A stretch of DNA of 25,946 bases from Propionivibrio sp. Lineage in GTDB: Bacteria; Pseudomonadota; Gammaproteobacteria; Burkholderiales; Rhodocyclaceae. The translations under genes were made by a program, and so were the position numbers. A model generated the notes under the pieces. The model searched no databases, was not told where the DNA came from, and worked only from the letters and a program-made list of their open reading frames with translations. Below are positions 1-7,165 of the stretch, in pieces. The DNA lies in the NCBI GenBank assembly GCA_003249625.1, contig QKII01000410.1, positions 1-25,946 on the forward strand, read 5' to 3'. Each line of letters starts with the position of its first letter. Within the stretch, counting starts at the first letter, position 1.

Positions 1-574
1 ATACTGCCGAATTGAGGGCGGCGAAGAAATTGTCGGTGTACGGCACGACCGAGCCGAGATACTGCTGTACCAGATCCGGGTGTTCACGCACGGCATCGGA
101 GAAGGAACAGAAGATGATGCCCAGTTCCCCCAGCTTGGCCTTGAAGGTCGTGGCGACCGAAACGCTGTCGAACACGGCATCGACGGCCACGCCGGCCAGC
201 ATTTCGCGTTCGGCCAGGGGGACACCGAGCTTTTCGTAGGTGCGCAGCAGTTCCGGATCGACCTCGGCCAGGCTGCGTGGCCCATCCTGTTGAGCAGCCT
301 GTGATTTCGGCGCCGAGTAGTAGGAAATGTCCTGGTAGTCGATCGGCGGGTGAGTGACGGTGGACCACGCCGGTTCGCGCATTGTCAGCCAGTGCCGGTA
401 GGCCGCCAAGCGCCATTCGAGCATGAATTCCGGCTCGTTCTTCTTGGCCGAAATCAGTCGGATGACCTCTTCGCTGAGGCCGCGTGGCACCGTGTCGGTT
501 TCCAGCGGGGTGTAGAACCCTTGCCGATACTCCCGGCCGATCAGTTCATCGAGACTCGATGTCGGATTTGCCAT
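1..574 (-). CDS. sufB: Fe-S cluster assembly scaffold protein SufB (N-terminal part, cut by window edge)
   Basis: The frame starts at an ATG whose first codon occupies 574-572, about 6 bases after a GAGGCGAGGG ribosome site, and stays open for 191 codons to the left edge. The protein begins MANPTSSLDELIGREY and contains EWRLAAYRHW, ISYYSAPK, a Pro-Glu-Leu-Leu-Arg-Thr-Tyr-Glu-Lys-Leu-Gly-Val-Pro-Leu run and VAVDAVFDSVSV, then CSFSDAVREHPDLVQQYLG. This is the typical start of SufB. SufB is the scaffold of the cytoplasmic SufBCD complex, on which 4Fe-4S clusters are built with SufC ATPase and sulfur from SufS/SufE. The C-terminal beta-helix core and most functional residues lie outside the window, as would sufC and sufD, expected further left on the same strand. 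No IscR-type site was evident in the roughly 120 bases upstream. Confidence 0.93.
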   Translation of the reverse strand, partial: MANPTSSLDELIGREYRQGFYTPLETDTVPRGLSEEVIRLISAKKNEPEFMLEWRLAAYRHWLTMREPAWSTVTHPPIDYQDISYYSAPKSQAAQQDGPRSLAEVDPELLRTYEKLGVPLAEREMLAGVAVDAVFDSVSVATTFKAKLGELGIIFCSFSDAVREHPDLVQQYLGSVVPYTDNFFAALNSAV

Positions 575-699
575 GCATATCCCTCGCCTCGTTCATGGTT
601 GGCGGTGGACGGATGGCGCTTCGGTCCAGCGCTGCCGAACACATCAGCGATAACCGCCCCATACCTTTAAGACCGGGGCCGTTTCGTATCGTTCCGACG

Positions 700-736
700 A
701 AAAAAACAACGGCAAGCGCGAGTGACGCCTGCCGTT
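700..736 (-). terminator. Rho-independent terminator of the Yip1-family gene
   Basis: Read on the minus strand, AACGGCAGGCG and CGCTTGCCGTT form an 11-bp stem with one G-U pair and a 7-base loop. The stem is followed by G and a run of seven T. It lies 39 bases past the stop codon of the Yip1-family gene and about 125 bases before sufB, so it separates the two transcripts. Confidence 0.85.
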
Positions 737-775
737 TCCAATTGTCTTGCGAGTTTGCGGTGGTTTGGGCTGCGA

Positions 776-1354
776 TCAGGTGAGCACCGATCCCCAGGTG
801 ACGAACGCGAGCACCAGCATGATCACCCAGGCAACCAAGCCTGCAGCAAAGACGCTCCCGCCGAGCAGAAGCGAATGACCTTCGTCGTTCAGGTCATAGG
901 TGCGGTCGACGCCCTGGAAGATCAGCACAGCCGCGCAGCCGAGGGCGAGGAGCATGATCAGGATGTTGAACACAAGGCTCGGCACGAACAGCGCCACCGG
1001 TGCCAGCCACAGCGGTGTCGGAACGACAGCAGCCAAGGTGAAGGCATCCTGGTAGGAGGGCGATGCGTCGGCGACCTGACCGATCATCTGCAGGACACGC
1101 CCCATGATCGGTACCATCGCGAGTTCCGCTGCAAAAAATACCGCGGCCAGGAATTGTGCCTCCCCAAGTGTGATTTCCGGCAGCGGCGGTCCGGCGTAGG
1201 TGCGCCAGGCATACAACAGCATGGCAGGCGGGATCAGCGACATCGGAATTACGTAGAGAAAGTACAGCTTCGCGACCGACGGGTGTATGCGCTTCAGCCA
1301 GTCCCAGCCTTCACCATGCGACGTCAACATTCTCGGAAACATCATCGGGTTCAT
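776..1354 (-). CDS. Yip1-family integral membrane protein
   Basis: This 192-residue protein begins MNPMMFPRMLTS behind a strong GGAGG ribosome site 6 bases before the ATG. It has about five hydrophobic segments: around residues 29-48 (FLYVIPMSLIPPAMLLYAW), 66-90, 105-130, 132-148 and 165-190. The charged GVDRTYDLNDEGHS stretch lies between the last two helices. The pattern resembles bacterial Yip1-domain (formerly DUF1282) inner-membrane proteins, whose biochemical role is unknown. The gene has its own terminator downstream and starts 53 bases after the exonuclease gene ends, so it could be read from that promoter or its own. The Yip1 call comes from overall pattern and length, not from a catalytic motif. 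Confidence 0.72.
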   Translation of the reverse strand: MNPMMFPRMLTSHGEGWDWLKRIHPSVAKLYFLYVIPMSLIPPAMLLYAWRTYAGPPLPEITLGEAQFLAAVFFAAELAMVPIMGRVLQMIGQVADASPSYQDAFTLAAVVPTPLWLAPVALFVPSLVFNILIMLLALGCAAVLIFQGVDRTYDLNDEGHSLLLGGSVFAAGLVAWVIMLVLAFVTWGSVLT

Positions 1355-1407
1355 GACTTACCTCCTCGTGGCCAATGACTACTCGCCTTTGATCGGGTTT
1401 TTCCGAA

Positions 1408-2808
1408 TTAGTTTTCCGCGACGTCCATCGGTACAACCTTGAGCTTTCCCTCCTTGAGGCATTTCCCGACGATCCGGTAGATGTCCGCATCGAAAACTGA
1501 GGCGGAGCCTCCTTGTCGGTCTTCCACGATCGCTCGGAGCGTCGATTCGTCATTTGCAGTTCCCAGATAGCCCCAGCCGTCGATCACGTGAGCGTCTTCG
1601 CGCATGCCGAATTCGTCGCGCTCGATCAAGGCGATCGCGCCGGGGTACGGCCAGGGGTGTATCCGGTGCTTGGCCAGCGCAGTCATCAACCGGGCACTGT
1701 GCAGAGCCAGCGGCTCCTTGCCGATGCATGCACCACGGCATGTCCGTTGCTTATAGGCAATGCAGGCTTCGCCTGGTTTGCCGTTGCCCAAACCGACCTG
1801 AGTGTGACAAAGGCGGTGCGCTTCGGCCAGTTTGCGCAGGGCGTGTACAGCCTCGCGTCGGGATTGGTAGAGCCCGTACAGATTATCGGTGTGGGCGAAG
1901 TCGGTGTCACGGGCGAATACCAGGACCGGCCGGAAGTCATCGTCTCCATGGCGTATCAGTTGCCAGGAGCACAAGTCTTCATGCGGTCGGTGTAGCGCGG
2001 CAGTCAGCTCAAGTTCGCGCAGCCGGGCGCCCAATTCCCCGGCGGCTTCGCGCCACTCGATGCGCCAGGTGTCTCGGGCAAGCGCCGTATCCCGTTTGGC
2101 CGGCGCGAAATGCGCAAAAACCTGCTGGCGGATGTTTGCGGCGCGTTTTGCGAGCAGCAGATCGCCTTCCTTGCCGAACAGTGCGTAAGCGCCGGGTGCC
2201 TCGGGAAGGTCGTCGAGAAGCGCCGGGTCGAGTTGAGGGGGGAGCTCTGGACGGCCGGTGATCAGTTCGACTGCGTTCCGGATTGTCTCCTCGGGCAACA
2301 GTGCGTGCCAGTGCTGCCAGAGATCCCAGAGTACGCGGGCGTCGGCGAGAGCGCGATGGCGGTCGCTCGTAGTGATGCCGAAACGCTCGACCAGCGTGTC
2401 CAGGCTGTGCCTGTGATGCGCCGGGAAAAGCTTGCGCGAGAGCTTGACGGTACACAGGCTCGTTGCGCGAAACTCGATGCCGAGGCGCCTGAATTCGTGT
2501 TTGAGAAAGCCGTAGTCGAAACGGGCGTTATGGGCGATGAAGAGTCGACCACGCAACTTTTCCAGCAACTCGGGCGCCAGTTGGTCGAAGGTCGGCGCAT
2601 TTTCTACCATCGCGGTATCGATACCGGTCAGCCCGGTGATGAATGGGGGAACTGGACGACCCGGATTGACCAGTACGCTCCATTCGCGCGCGCCGTCCTG
2701 ATCGACCTCAAGTAAGCCGACTTCGATAATCCGGTCGTTGGCGAAGTTGGCTCCCGTGGTTTCCAGATCGACAAAAACCAGCGGTTCGTGGATGGGGAAG
2801 TCAGGCAT
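1408..2808 (-). CDS. DnaQ-like 3'-5' exonuclease fused to a UvrC/Cho-type GIY-YIG-like domain
   Basis: This 466-residue protein has two parts. Residues 8-175 are a DEDDh exonuclease: Exo I is FVDLETTG (Asp14, Glu16), Exo II is HNARFDYGFL and Exo III is HRALADA, each with its metal-binding acids and the general-base His. Residues about 200-390 resemble the N-terminal nuclease of UvrC and Cho. They show PGAYALFG with Tyr208, NIRQQVFAHF and GELGARLRELEL, plus a cysteine cluster CIAYKQRTCRGACIGKE as in Cho. The second half of the GIY-YIG signature is degenerate: where the family has Tyr-Ile/Val-Gly-Lys this protein has LLLAK. The fusion layout is known in betaproteobacteria, where a role in DNA repair or proofreading is presumed but, to my knowledge, unproven. 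The start is supported by similarity, because the ribosome site is weak. Confidence 0.85.
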   Translation of the reverse strand: MPDFPIHEPLVFVDLETTGANFANDRIIEVGLLEVDQDGAREWSVLVNPGRPVPPFITGLTGIDTAMVENAPTFDQLAPELLEKLRGRLFIAHNARFDYGFLKHEFRRLGIEFRATSLCTVKLSRKLFPAHHRHSLDTLVERFGITTSDRHRALADARVLWDLWQHWHALLPEETIRNAVELITGRPELPPQLDPALLDDLPEAPGAYALFGKEGDLLLAKRAANIRQQVFAHFAPAKRDTALARDTWRIEWREAAGELGARLRELELTAALHRPHEDLCSWQLIRHGDDDFRPVLVFARDTDFAHTDNLYGLYQSRREAVHALRKLAEAHRLCHTQVGLGNGKPGEACIAYKQRTCRGACIGKEPLALHSARLMTALAKHRIHPWPYPGAIALIERDEFGMREDAHVIDGWGYLGTANDESTLRAIVEDRQGGSASVFDADIYRIVGKCLKEGKLKVVPMDVAEN

Positions 2809-2825
2809 GCGTTTGGTGGCTCAAT

Positions 2826-2860
2826 AAAGGACGACGGGCGGTTTGCACCGCCCGTCGTCA
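2826..2860 (-). terminator. Rho-independent terminator at the end of the TTT transporter cassette
   Basis: GACGACGGGCGG (2830-2841) and CCGCCCGTCGTC (2848-2859) are perfect 12-bp arms around a 6-base loop. On the minus strand the stem is followed by CTTTATT. It lies 29 bases after the tctC stop codon and just before the exonuclease start, so it ends the transporter mRNA and insulates the exonuclease gene. The tail is only moderately T-rich, but the stem is very strong. Confidence 0.85.
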
Positions 2861-2888
2861 GGATGGGTAATTGCGTAATTCTACGCGA

Positions 2889-3899
2889 TTACATCTTGGG
2901 CTTCGGGATGCCGAATTTCTCGGGCGACTCCTTGCCTGCACCTGCGTCGTAGATCAGCCAGGACATCTGCGCACGCCAGTTGTTCATGAATTCGCGCGCT
3001 TCCTTGCCGGTCAGGCCGATGACATCCAGACCGTTGTTGATCGCGTAATTGACGAACTTGGTGTCGTTGAGCGCGAATTTGTAGGCTTCGGTCAGCTTGT
3101 TGATGATCGGCTGCGGCGTTCCCTTCTTCACGAACACGCCGTAGAAAAAGCCGGAGGCTTTCATCGATTCGGTAAACGCCGGATTCAGCTTGGTGATGTA
3201 CGGAACTTCCGGAATGGCTGGGTTCGGCTTGCTGCTCATGACAGCCAGAGCACGCACGTCGCCGTTCTTGACGTACTGGACCGCGGCGCCGACGGCGAGT
3301 CCGCTGACGTCGAGTTGCTTGCCGAGAAGTGCGGTGACCAGCGGACCATCTCCCTGGAAGGCAACCGGGTTGAAGGTCACACCTTCAACTTTCTTCAACA
3401 GCATCGAGGTGACCCACGGCTGTCCGCCGACGCCGCTGGTGCCGATCGACAGTTTGCCCGGCTCGGCCTTGGCGGCCTTGATCAGATCTTCGTAGCTCTT
3501 GATCGGCGAGTCCTTCGGCACGACGATGACGGTCGAACCCTGAACCGACAGGAGGACCGGGTCGAAATCGTCGTAGCTCAACTTGGAAAGACCGAGCACT
3601 TGGTACAACTGCGGATTTTCAGCGTGATACATCACCGTATAACCATCCGCCGCTGCCGTAGAAACCGCCTGCGCGCAGATGGCGCCAGTCGCGCCGGTAC
3701 GGTTGGACAAAATGACCGATTGCTTGAGAATCTTTTCGGCGATCGGTGTAAGCAGGCGGGTTACCGTGTCGGTGCCGCCGCCGGCGCCCCAGGCGATATA
3801 GCCGTTGATCGGACGGTCAGGATAGTCCGCCGCGCTGGCAACGCCAGCCGATATGAGTCCCGCTGCAATTACCAGTTTTGACCACTTGATGATTTTCAT
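2889..3899 (-). CDS. tctC: Tripartite tricarboxylate transporter substrate-binding protein (Bug/TctC family)
   Basis: This 336-residue periplasmic binding protein captures a small organic acid and hands it to the TctA/TctB membrane unit. The start at 3899 (MKIIKWSKLVIAAG) is chosen because AAAGGAGAG lies 6 bases upstream and a clean signal peptide follows: basic start, hydrophobic core to about residue 20, then GVASAADYPDRPI with cleavage after ASA. An ATG 27 bases upstream lacks these features. Family hallmarks are YPDRPI, WGAGGGTDTVTR, the NRTGATGAICAQAV ligand-loop region, and GKLSIGTSGVGGQPWVT. It is the last gene of the cassette, 134 bases after the preceding gene and behind a terminator-like hairpin. 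The ligand cannot be named from sequence, since Bug proteins vary from citrate and other carboxylates to amino acids and nicotinate. Confidence 0.93.
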   Translation of the reverse strand: MKIIKWSKLVIAAGLISAGVASAADYPDRPINGYIAWGAGGGTDTVTRLLTPIAEKILKQSVILSNRTGATGAICAQAVSTAAADGYTVMYHAENPQLYQVLGLSKLSYDDFDPVLLSVQGSTVIVVPKDSPIKSYEDLIKAAKAEPGKLSIGTSGVGGQPWVTSMLLKKVEGVTFNPVAFQGDGPLVTALLGKQLDVSGLAVGAAVQYVKNGDVRALAVMSSKPNPAIPEVPYITKLNPAFTESMKASGFFYGVFVKKGTPQPIINKLTEAYKFALNDTKFVNYAINNGLDVIGLTGKEAREFMNNWRAQMSWLIYDAGAGKESPEKFGIPKPKM

Positions 3900-3917
3900 G
3901 CGTCTCTCCTTTGTTGT

Positions 3918-3949
3918 AAAAACCAATCAACGAAAATTTCAATGATTGG
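3918..3949 (-). promoter_or_regulatory. Terminator-like hairpin in the tctC leader
   Basis: On the minus strand CCAATCA and TGATTGG form a 7-bp perfect stem with a 13-base AT-rich interior, followed at once by TTTTT. It ends about 8 bases before the tctC ribosome site AAAGGAG. It could be a weak intrinsic terminator or attenuator, a 5' stabilising hairpin, or a regulator-binding inverted repeat. The sequence does not decide between these. Confidence 0.45.
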
Positions 3950-4033
3950 GTGCCGCCATCATCAATCACCGACGATCTGATCGCCTTGGTGTGAAGAATT
4001 GCTTATTTCGTGTAACGCGTTTTTTACCTCTCT

Positions 4034-4603
4034 TTATCGTACTTTTCCGAGCATCAGCGCGTGAAGGTAGTTGGCAGCTTCTGCACGCGAGTGCTTCTGT
4101 TCGATCATTTTCGCAATCAGTATGTCCGGCCCGAGTTTGCTGGCCTCGATATCCTGGTCGATGCCTCCGAGAACGGTATCCCGACGCGCCTCGGCGACAC
4201 CGGACAGGAATACTTCGGGAAACGCCTTGACCAGTTCTTTGTAGTACGTTTTCCTCTTGCCATCCAAAAGAAGTGCAGAAGCCACGTCGCTGCCGTCGCC
4301 AAAAAGCTGTCGGGCGAGTCCATTGCACGGGATATGAATGTCATACTCGCGGTTTTCCCTCTTGGCGGCTTCATATTCAGCCTCTGCCAAATCACCGAAG
4401 GCGATCATCGCGCGGCTGTGGACACGACGCCAGGGCTGAGTGGAATAAATCCGGAAACGTACGGTCATGTAGAGCGCGACAAGCAGAAACGGTACATATA
4501 ACGCCCAGGCCACCGGATCGCTAAGGAGGTTGATCCCGATGCCGCAGGCGACCACGGTCAGGATCGACGTCCAGCCAAAACCGAAAAACCACGATATCCG
4601 CAT
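4034..4603 (-). CDS. Unknown membrane-anchored protein inside the TTT cassette
   Basis: I do not recognise a family for this 189-residue protein. It begins MRISWFFGFGW, with two hydrophobic segments at about residues 11-28 (WTSILTVVACGIGINLL) and 32-49 (VAWALYVPFLLVALYMTV). A hydrophilic region of about 140 residues follows, rich in Ala, Glu, Lys and Arg and predicted mostly helical, for example FGDLAEAEYEAAKRENREYD and MIEQKHSRAEAANYLHALM. It starts 20 bases after tctA stops and has GGAAGGA 9 bases upstream, so it is almost certainly translated from the same mRNA as tctB and tctA. Positive charges after the second helix suggest that both ends face the cytoplasm. A link to transporter assembly or regulation is inference from position only. 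Confidence 0.8.
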   Translation of the reverse strand: MRISWFFGFGWTSILTVVACGIGINLLSDPVAWALYVPFLLVALYMTVRFRIYSTQPWRRVHSRAMIAFGDLAEAEYEAAKRENREYDIHIPCNGLARQLFGDGSDVASALLLDGKRKTYYKELVKAFPEVFLSGVAEARRDTVLGGIDQDIEASKLGPDILIAKMIEQKHSRAEAANYLHALMLGKVR

Positions 4604-4623
4604 CCCAATGCGTCCTTCCCGGA

Positions 4624-6135
4624 TCAGGCCTCTTTTTTGCTGAACAAACCGCGTATCAACCCCATGGCCTTGGGGTTCGACACGATGGCAGTCAGCAACA
4701 TGATGGCCAGAATTACCAGCGATACCGTATTGGTGACCATTCCCTCGAAGAAGCCGGCGGCGCTACCGCGCGTCAACTGGACGCCGCGCCGGAAATTTTC
4801 GTCGATGATTGGCGTCAGAATCACACCGAGAACGAGCGGGGCAACCGGGTAGTCGTAGCGCTTCATGAAATAACCGAGGATACCGAAGCCGATCATCCAG
4901 TAGATATCGGTGATGCTGTTCTGGATCGAATAGCCTCCGACGAAAGTGAGTACGACGATGATCGGGATGATGTAAGGCTTCGGGATCTCGACGATCTTGC
5001 TGAACGCGCGGATGCCGGTCATGCCCCAGACATAGAGGAAAACGTTGGCGACCAGCAGCGATCCGACCACGAACCAGAAGAACTGTGGTTGTTCTCGCAT
5101 CAGCATCGGGCCGGGGCGCAGGCCGTGGATGATCAGCGCACCGATCAGCACGGCGGTGACCGAGTCGCCGGGGATGCCCAGCGTCATCATCGGAACGAAC
5201 GCACCGCCAATTGCTGCATTGGCAGCCGCCTCCGGGGCAATCAGTCCCTGATAGGAACCGTGACCGAATGGCTGCGGGTAGGGGTTCTTGACCGTGCGTT
5301 TGGCGTGGTCGTAGGCCATCAGCGCGGCGATGTCGCCGCCCGTACCCGGGAGCGCACCGACGATGACGCCGATCGTCGAGGCCCGCAGCGTAAGGAACAT
5401 GTTGTCCCACACCGCGGTCCATTCCGGGGTAATGCGCGAGATGCTCTGCTTGACCGGGACGGCCTTGGTCTGCAACTGCATAAGCGCTTCCGAAATGCCG
5501 AAGGTACCGATCATGATCACGACAAAGTGGATGCCACCAAGCAGATTCAGCGTATCGAAGGTCATACGCCCCTGACCGGTTTCGGGGTCCATGCCGATCA
5601 AGCCGACGATGATGCCAATGAATGCCGCGATTAGCGCCTTGAGCATGTTGCCCTCGGCGAGGCTGCCCACCAGGAACAGGCCCATGAAGGCGAGCAGGAA
5701 GTAATCACGTGCCTGGAATACCAGCGCCAACTGGGAAATGAGCGGTGCGAACAAGGCCAGAACAAGAATGCCGAAGAAATTGCCGATTACCGCTTGCGTG
5801 GTCGAGAGGCCCATGGCCTGGCCGGCCAATCCCATCTTCGCCAGTGGGAACCCGTCGAAGGTGGACGCAACCGCGGCTGGCGCTCCGGGAATGTTGAGCA
5901 GGATGCCTGATCGGGCGCCGCCATAGACGCCGCCGGTGTATATGCCGACCATTACGGCCAGCGCCGGCAAGACTTCCCAGGAGAACGTAAACGAAATCAG
6001 CAGCGATACGGCCATCGTCACCGATAGACCGGGAATAGCCCCCACGTAGAGTCCGACAAGCGTTCCGCCGGCGATCCAGCCGATCAGGCCAAAACTCATG
6101 AAGGGCTGAATGATGCCTTCCAAACCGTTATACAT
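4624..6135 (-). CDS. tctA: Tripartite tricarboxylate transporter large membrane subunit TctA
   Basis: This 503-residue, strongly hydrophobic protein forms the ion-coupled transport channel of the TTT system in the inner membrane. About 11-12 membrane segments are visible. TctA hallmarks are GTLVGLYVGAIPGLSVTMAV near residue 25, GIYTGGVYGGARSGILLNIP near residue 65, and the internal-repeat counterpart GVIVGALPGTGGDIAALMAY near residue 255. The last is followed by AYDHAKRTVKNPYPQPFGHG and PEAAANAAIGGAFVPMMTLG. The length is normal for the family (about 500). The start has AGGAAGGA a few bases upstream. It follows tctB by 22 bases and precedes the unknown membrane protein by 20. Confidence 0.96.
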   Translation of the reverse strand: MYNGLEGIIQPFMSFGLIGWIAGGTLVGLYVGAIPGLSVTMAVSLLISFTFSWEVLPALAVMVGIYTGGVYGGARSGILLNIPGAPAAVASTFDGFPLAKMGLAGQAMGLSTTQAVIGNFFGILVLALFAPLISQLALVFQARDYFLLAFMGLFLVGSLAEGNMLKALIAAFIGIIVGLIGMDPETGQGRMTFDTLNLLGGIHFVVIMIGTFGISEALMQLQTKAVPVKQSISRITPEWTAVWDNMFLTLRASTIGVIVGALPGTGGDIAALMAYDHAKRTVKNPYPQPFGHGSYQGLIAPEAAANAAIGGAFVPMMTLGIPGDSVTAVLIGALIIHGLRPGPMLMREQPQFFWFVVGSLLVANVFLYVWGMTGIRAFSKIVEIPKPYIIPIIVVLTFVGGYSIQNSITDIYWMIGFGILGYFMKRYDYPVAPLVLGVILTPIIDENFRRGVQLTRGSAAGFFEGMVTNTVSLVILAIMLLTAIVSNPKAMGLIRGLFSKKEA

Positions 6136-6157
6136 GATGTTCCTTCCTCTTACTGGG

Positions 6158-6646
6158 TCAGGGCAGAACGACCCGGAACAGGGTCGAGAAGATCAGATAC
6201 AGCGCAGCGAGCGTTCCGGCGGAGACGAGCACCTTGAGCCAGAATTTCTTCGGATCAAGCAGGTACATGGTCGTTAACAGGAAAAGAAACGTCGCCGGAA
6301 CGAAATGGATGGCTTCGACGATAAATCCGTAGATGGTCAGCGTCACCATCAGAATGACCACCTCGCGGTCAAAAAGGTGATGGGCCAGTTCCTTGAAGCC
6401 GCCTTCCTTGTACCCTTGGCGGAAGAACTGGATTGCCAGTCCGATAATCATCAGGATGGTCAATCCGCCAGTTAGTTGCGGGATGCTTCCGGGCCCCGCG
6501 TTGTTTCCCTGGAAAATGCCTTCACTTCGCAGTGAATCAACAAAAAGCGCAACGCAGATGACGAGCAGCAGGGCCATCATCTTGTATTCGCCCTTCGGCC
6601 GGGAATGGTCGGTTACGACGGTTCCGTCTTTGGCGTGTTCTGACAT
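6158..6646 (-). CDS. tctB: Tripartite tricarboxylate transporter small membrane subunit TctB
   Basis: This 162-residue protein has four predicted membrane helices: about residues 23-40, 55-75, 90-125 (a long VILMVTLTIYGFIVEAIHFV region, possibly two helices) and 135-158. That is the usual size and topology of TctB, the poorly conserved small partner of TctA. The hydrophilic start (MSEHAKDGTVVTDHSRPKGE) is also common in this family. AAAGGG lies 8 bases upstream of the ATG. It is the first gene of the cassette, so the promoter should lie in the region to its right, but I found no convincing -35/-10 pair there. Confidence 0.9.
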   Translation of the reverse strand: MSEHAKDGTVVTDHSRPKGEYKMMALLLVICVALFVDSLRSEGIFQGNNAGPGSIPQLTGGLTILMIIGLAIQFFRQGYKEGGFKELAHHLFDREVVILMVTLTIYGFIVEAIHFVPATFLFLLTTMYLLDPKKFWLKVLVSAGTLAALYLIFSTLFRVVLP

Positions 6647-6761
6647 GGAAACAACCCTTTTCCTGTTTGTCGACGTTCAAGGGGAAAATCCCGATAGCGT
6701 CGTTATGGTTCAAAAAACGTCGGGCAACGCCACGACCTCGCTGCATGCGCAGTAAAAGAAA

Positions 6762-6938
6762 TCAAAGAAATTTCACTTCGATTTCGGAGAGGGTTTCCTG
6801 TGCGGATGCCAGCGCTGCTGTTTTGAAACTAGCGAGGATTCGATTTTGCGCAAGGAATCCCTTGCCTTGCTCTGCCTTGATAAGGCAGGCAGACGTGAAA
6901 GAGTTCACGCCATCATCTACCCGTTTTATCCGTGCCAT
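6762..6938 (-). CDS. Possible small protein of 58 residues, uncertain
   Basis: An ATG at 6938 follows GGTAGGGGC and opens a 58-codon frame. It starts MARIKRVDDGVNSFTS and ends SAQETLSEIEVKFL. It lies 115 bases upstream of tctB on the same strand. I recognise no family, and codon choice includes several codons rare in this window (ATA, AGT, ACA). Three hairpins fall inside the frame, so the segment may instead be a structured leader or a small RNA. Its reality is doubtful. Confidence 0.2.
   Translation of the reverse strand: MARIKRVDDGVNSFTSACLIKAEQGKGFLAQNRILASFKTAALASAQETLSEIEVKFL
6850..6909. repeat. Cluster of three short perfect hairpins
   Basis: Three different perfect inverted repeats follow each other within 60 bases. 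GCAAGG/CCTTGC has a 4-base loop (6850-6865), CTGCCTT/AAGGCAG has a 3-base loop (6872-6888), and CGTGAA/TTCACG has a 4-base loop (6894-6909). The strand that would carry the RNA is unknown; the tctB leader on the minus strand is one possibility. Confidence 0.5.
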
Positions 6939-7108
6939 ATGCCCCTACCTTTATTGTATCCGGCTGATAGGCTTTGCCGCCTTCATCCGTGATTTGTGTG
7001 TGGCGACAAGTTCGCATGCGTGGCGTATCGAGTCAATATGTCGATTCCGATAGAGGTCATCGCCCCACAAAATGAAGGATCAGACTACATCGCTGAAATC
7101 GATAAAGC

Positions 7109-7139
7109 AAAGCCCGCCGTGTTTTCATCGGCGGGCTTT
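7109..7139 (-). terminator. Rho-independent terminator of nrdJ
   Basis: AAAGCCCGCCG (7109-7119) and CGGCGGGCTTT (7129-7139) are perfect 11-bp arms around a 9-base loop. It lies 27 bases after the nrdJ stop codon. Because the A and T tracts form the stem base, it could also work on the plus strand. Only a short T-rich tail (GCTTTATC) follows on the minus strand. Confidence 0.85.
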
Positions 7140-7165
7140 TGCGTCGGGCAGAAAGCGCCTGCTGA

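Larger units (their letters stand above)
6647..7108. other. Non-coding stretch upstream of tctB
   Basis: No convincing gene is visible in these 460 bases between tctB and the nrdJ terminator, apart from one weak small frame and three short hairpins listed separately. Open frames on the plus strand here (for example 6667-7053) have no ribosome site or recognisable product. The base composition is more AT-rich than the flanking genes. The region should hold the promoter of the TTT cassette. I could not identify a sigma-54 type -24/-12 element. Confidence 0.6.

Noticed and set aside
722..1378. Plus-strand open frame opposite the Yip1-family gene
   Set aside because: The minus strand has a strong ribosome site, membrane helices and a terminator. 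The plus-strand product is a charged, low-information sequence.
2871..3881. Plus-strand open frame of 336 codons opposite tctC
   Set aside because: It is an antisense shadow of a clear Bug-family gene with signal peptide and ribosome site. Its own translation has no recognisable domain.
6667..7053. Plus-strand open frame of 128 codons upstream of tctB
   Set aside because: It begins inside the tctB leader, lacks a ribosome site and has no recognisable features.
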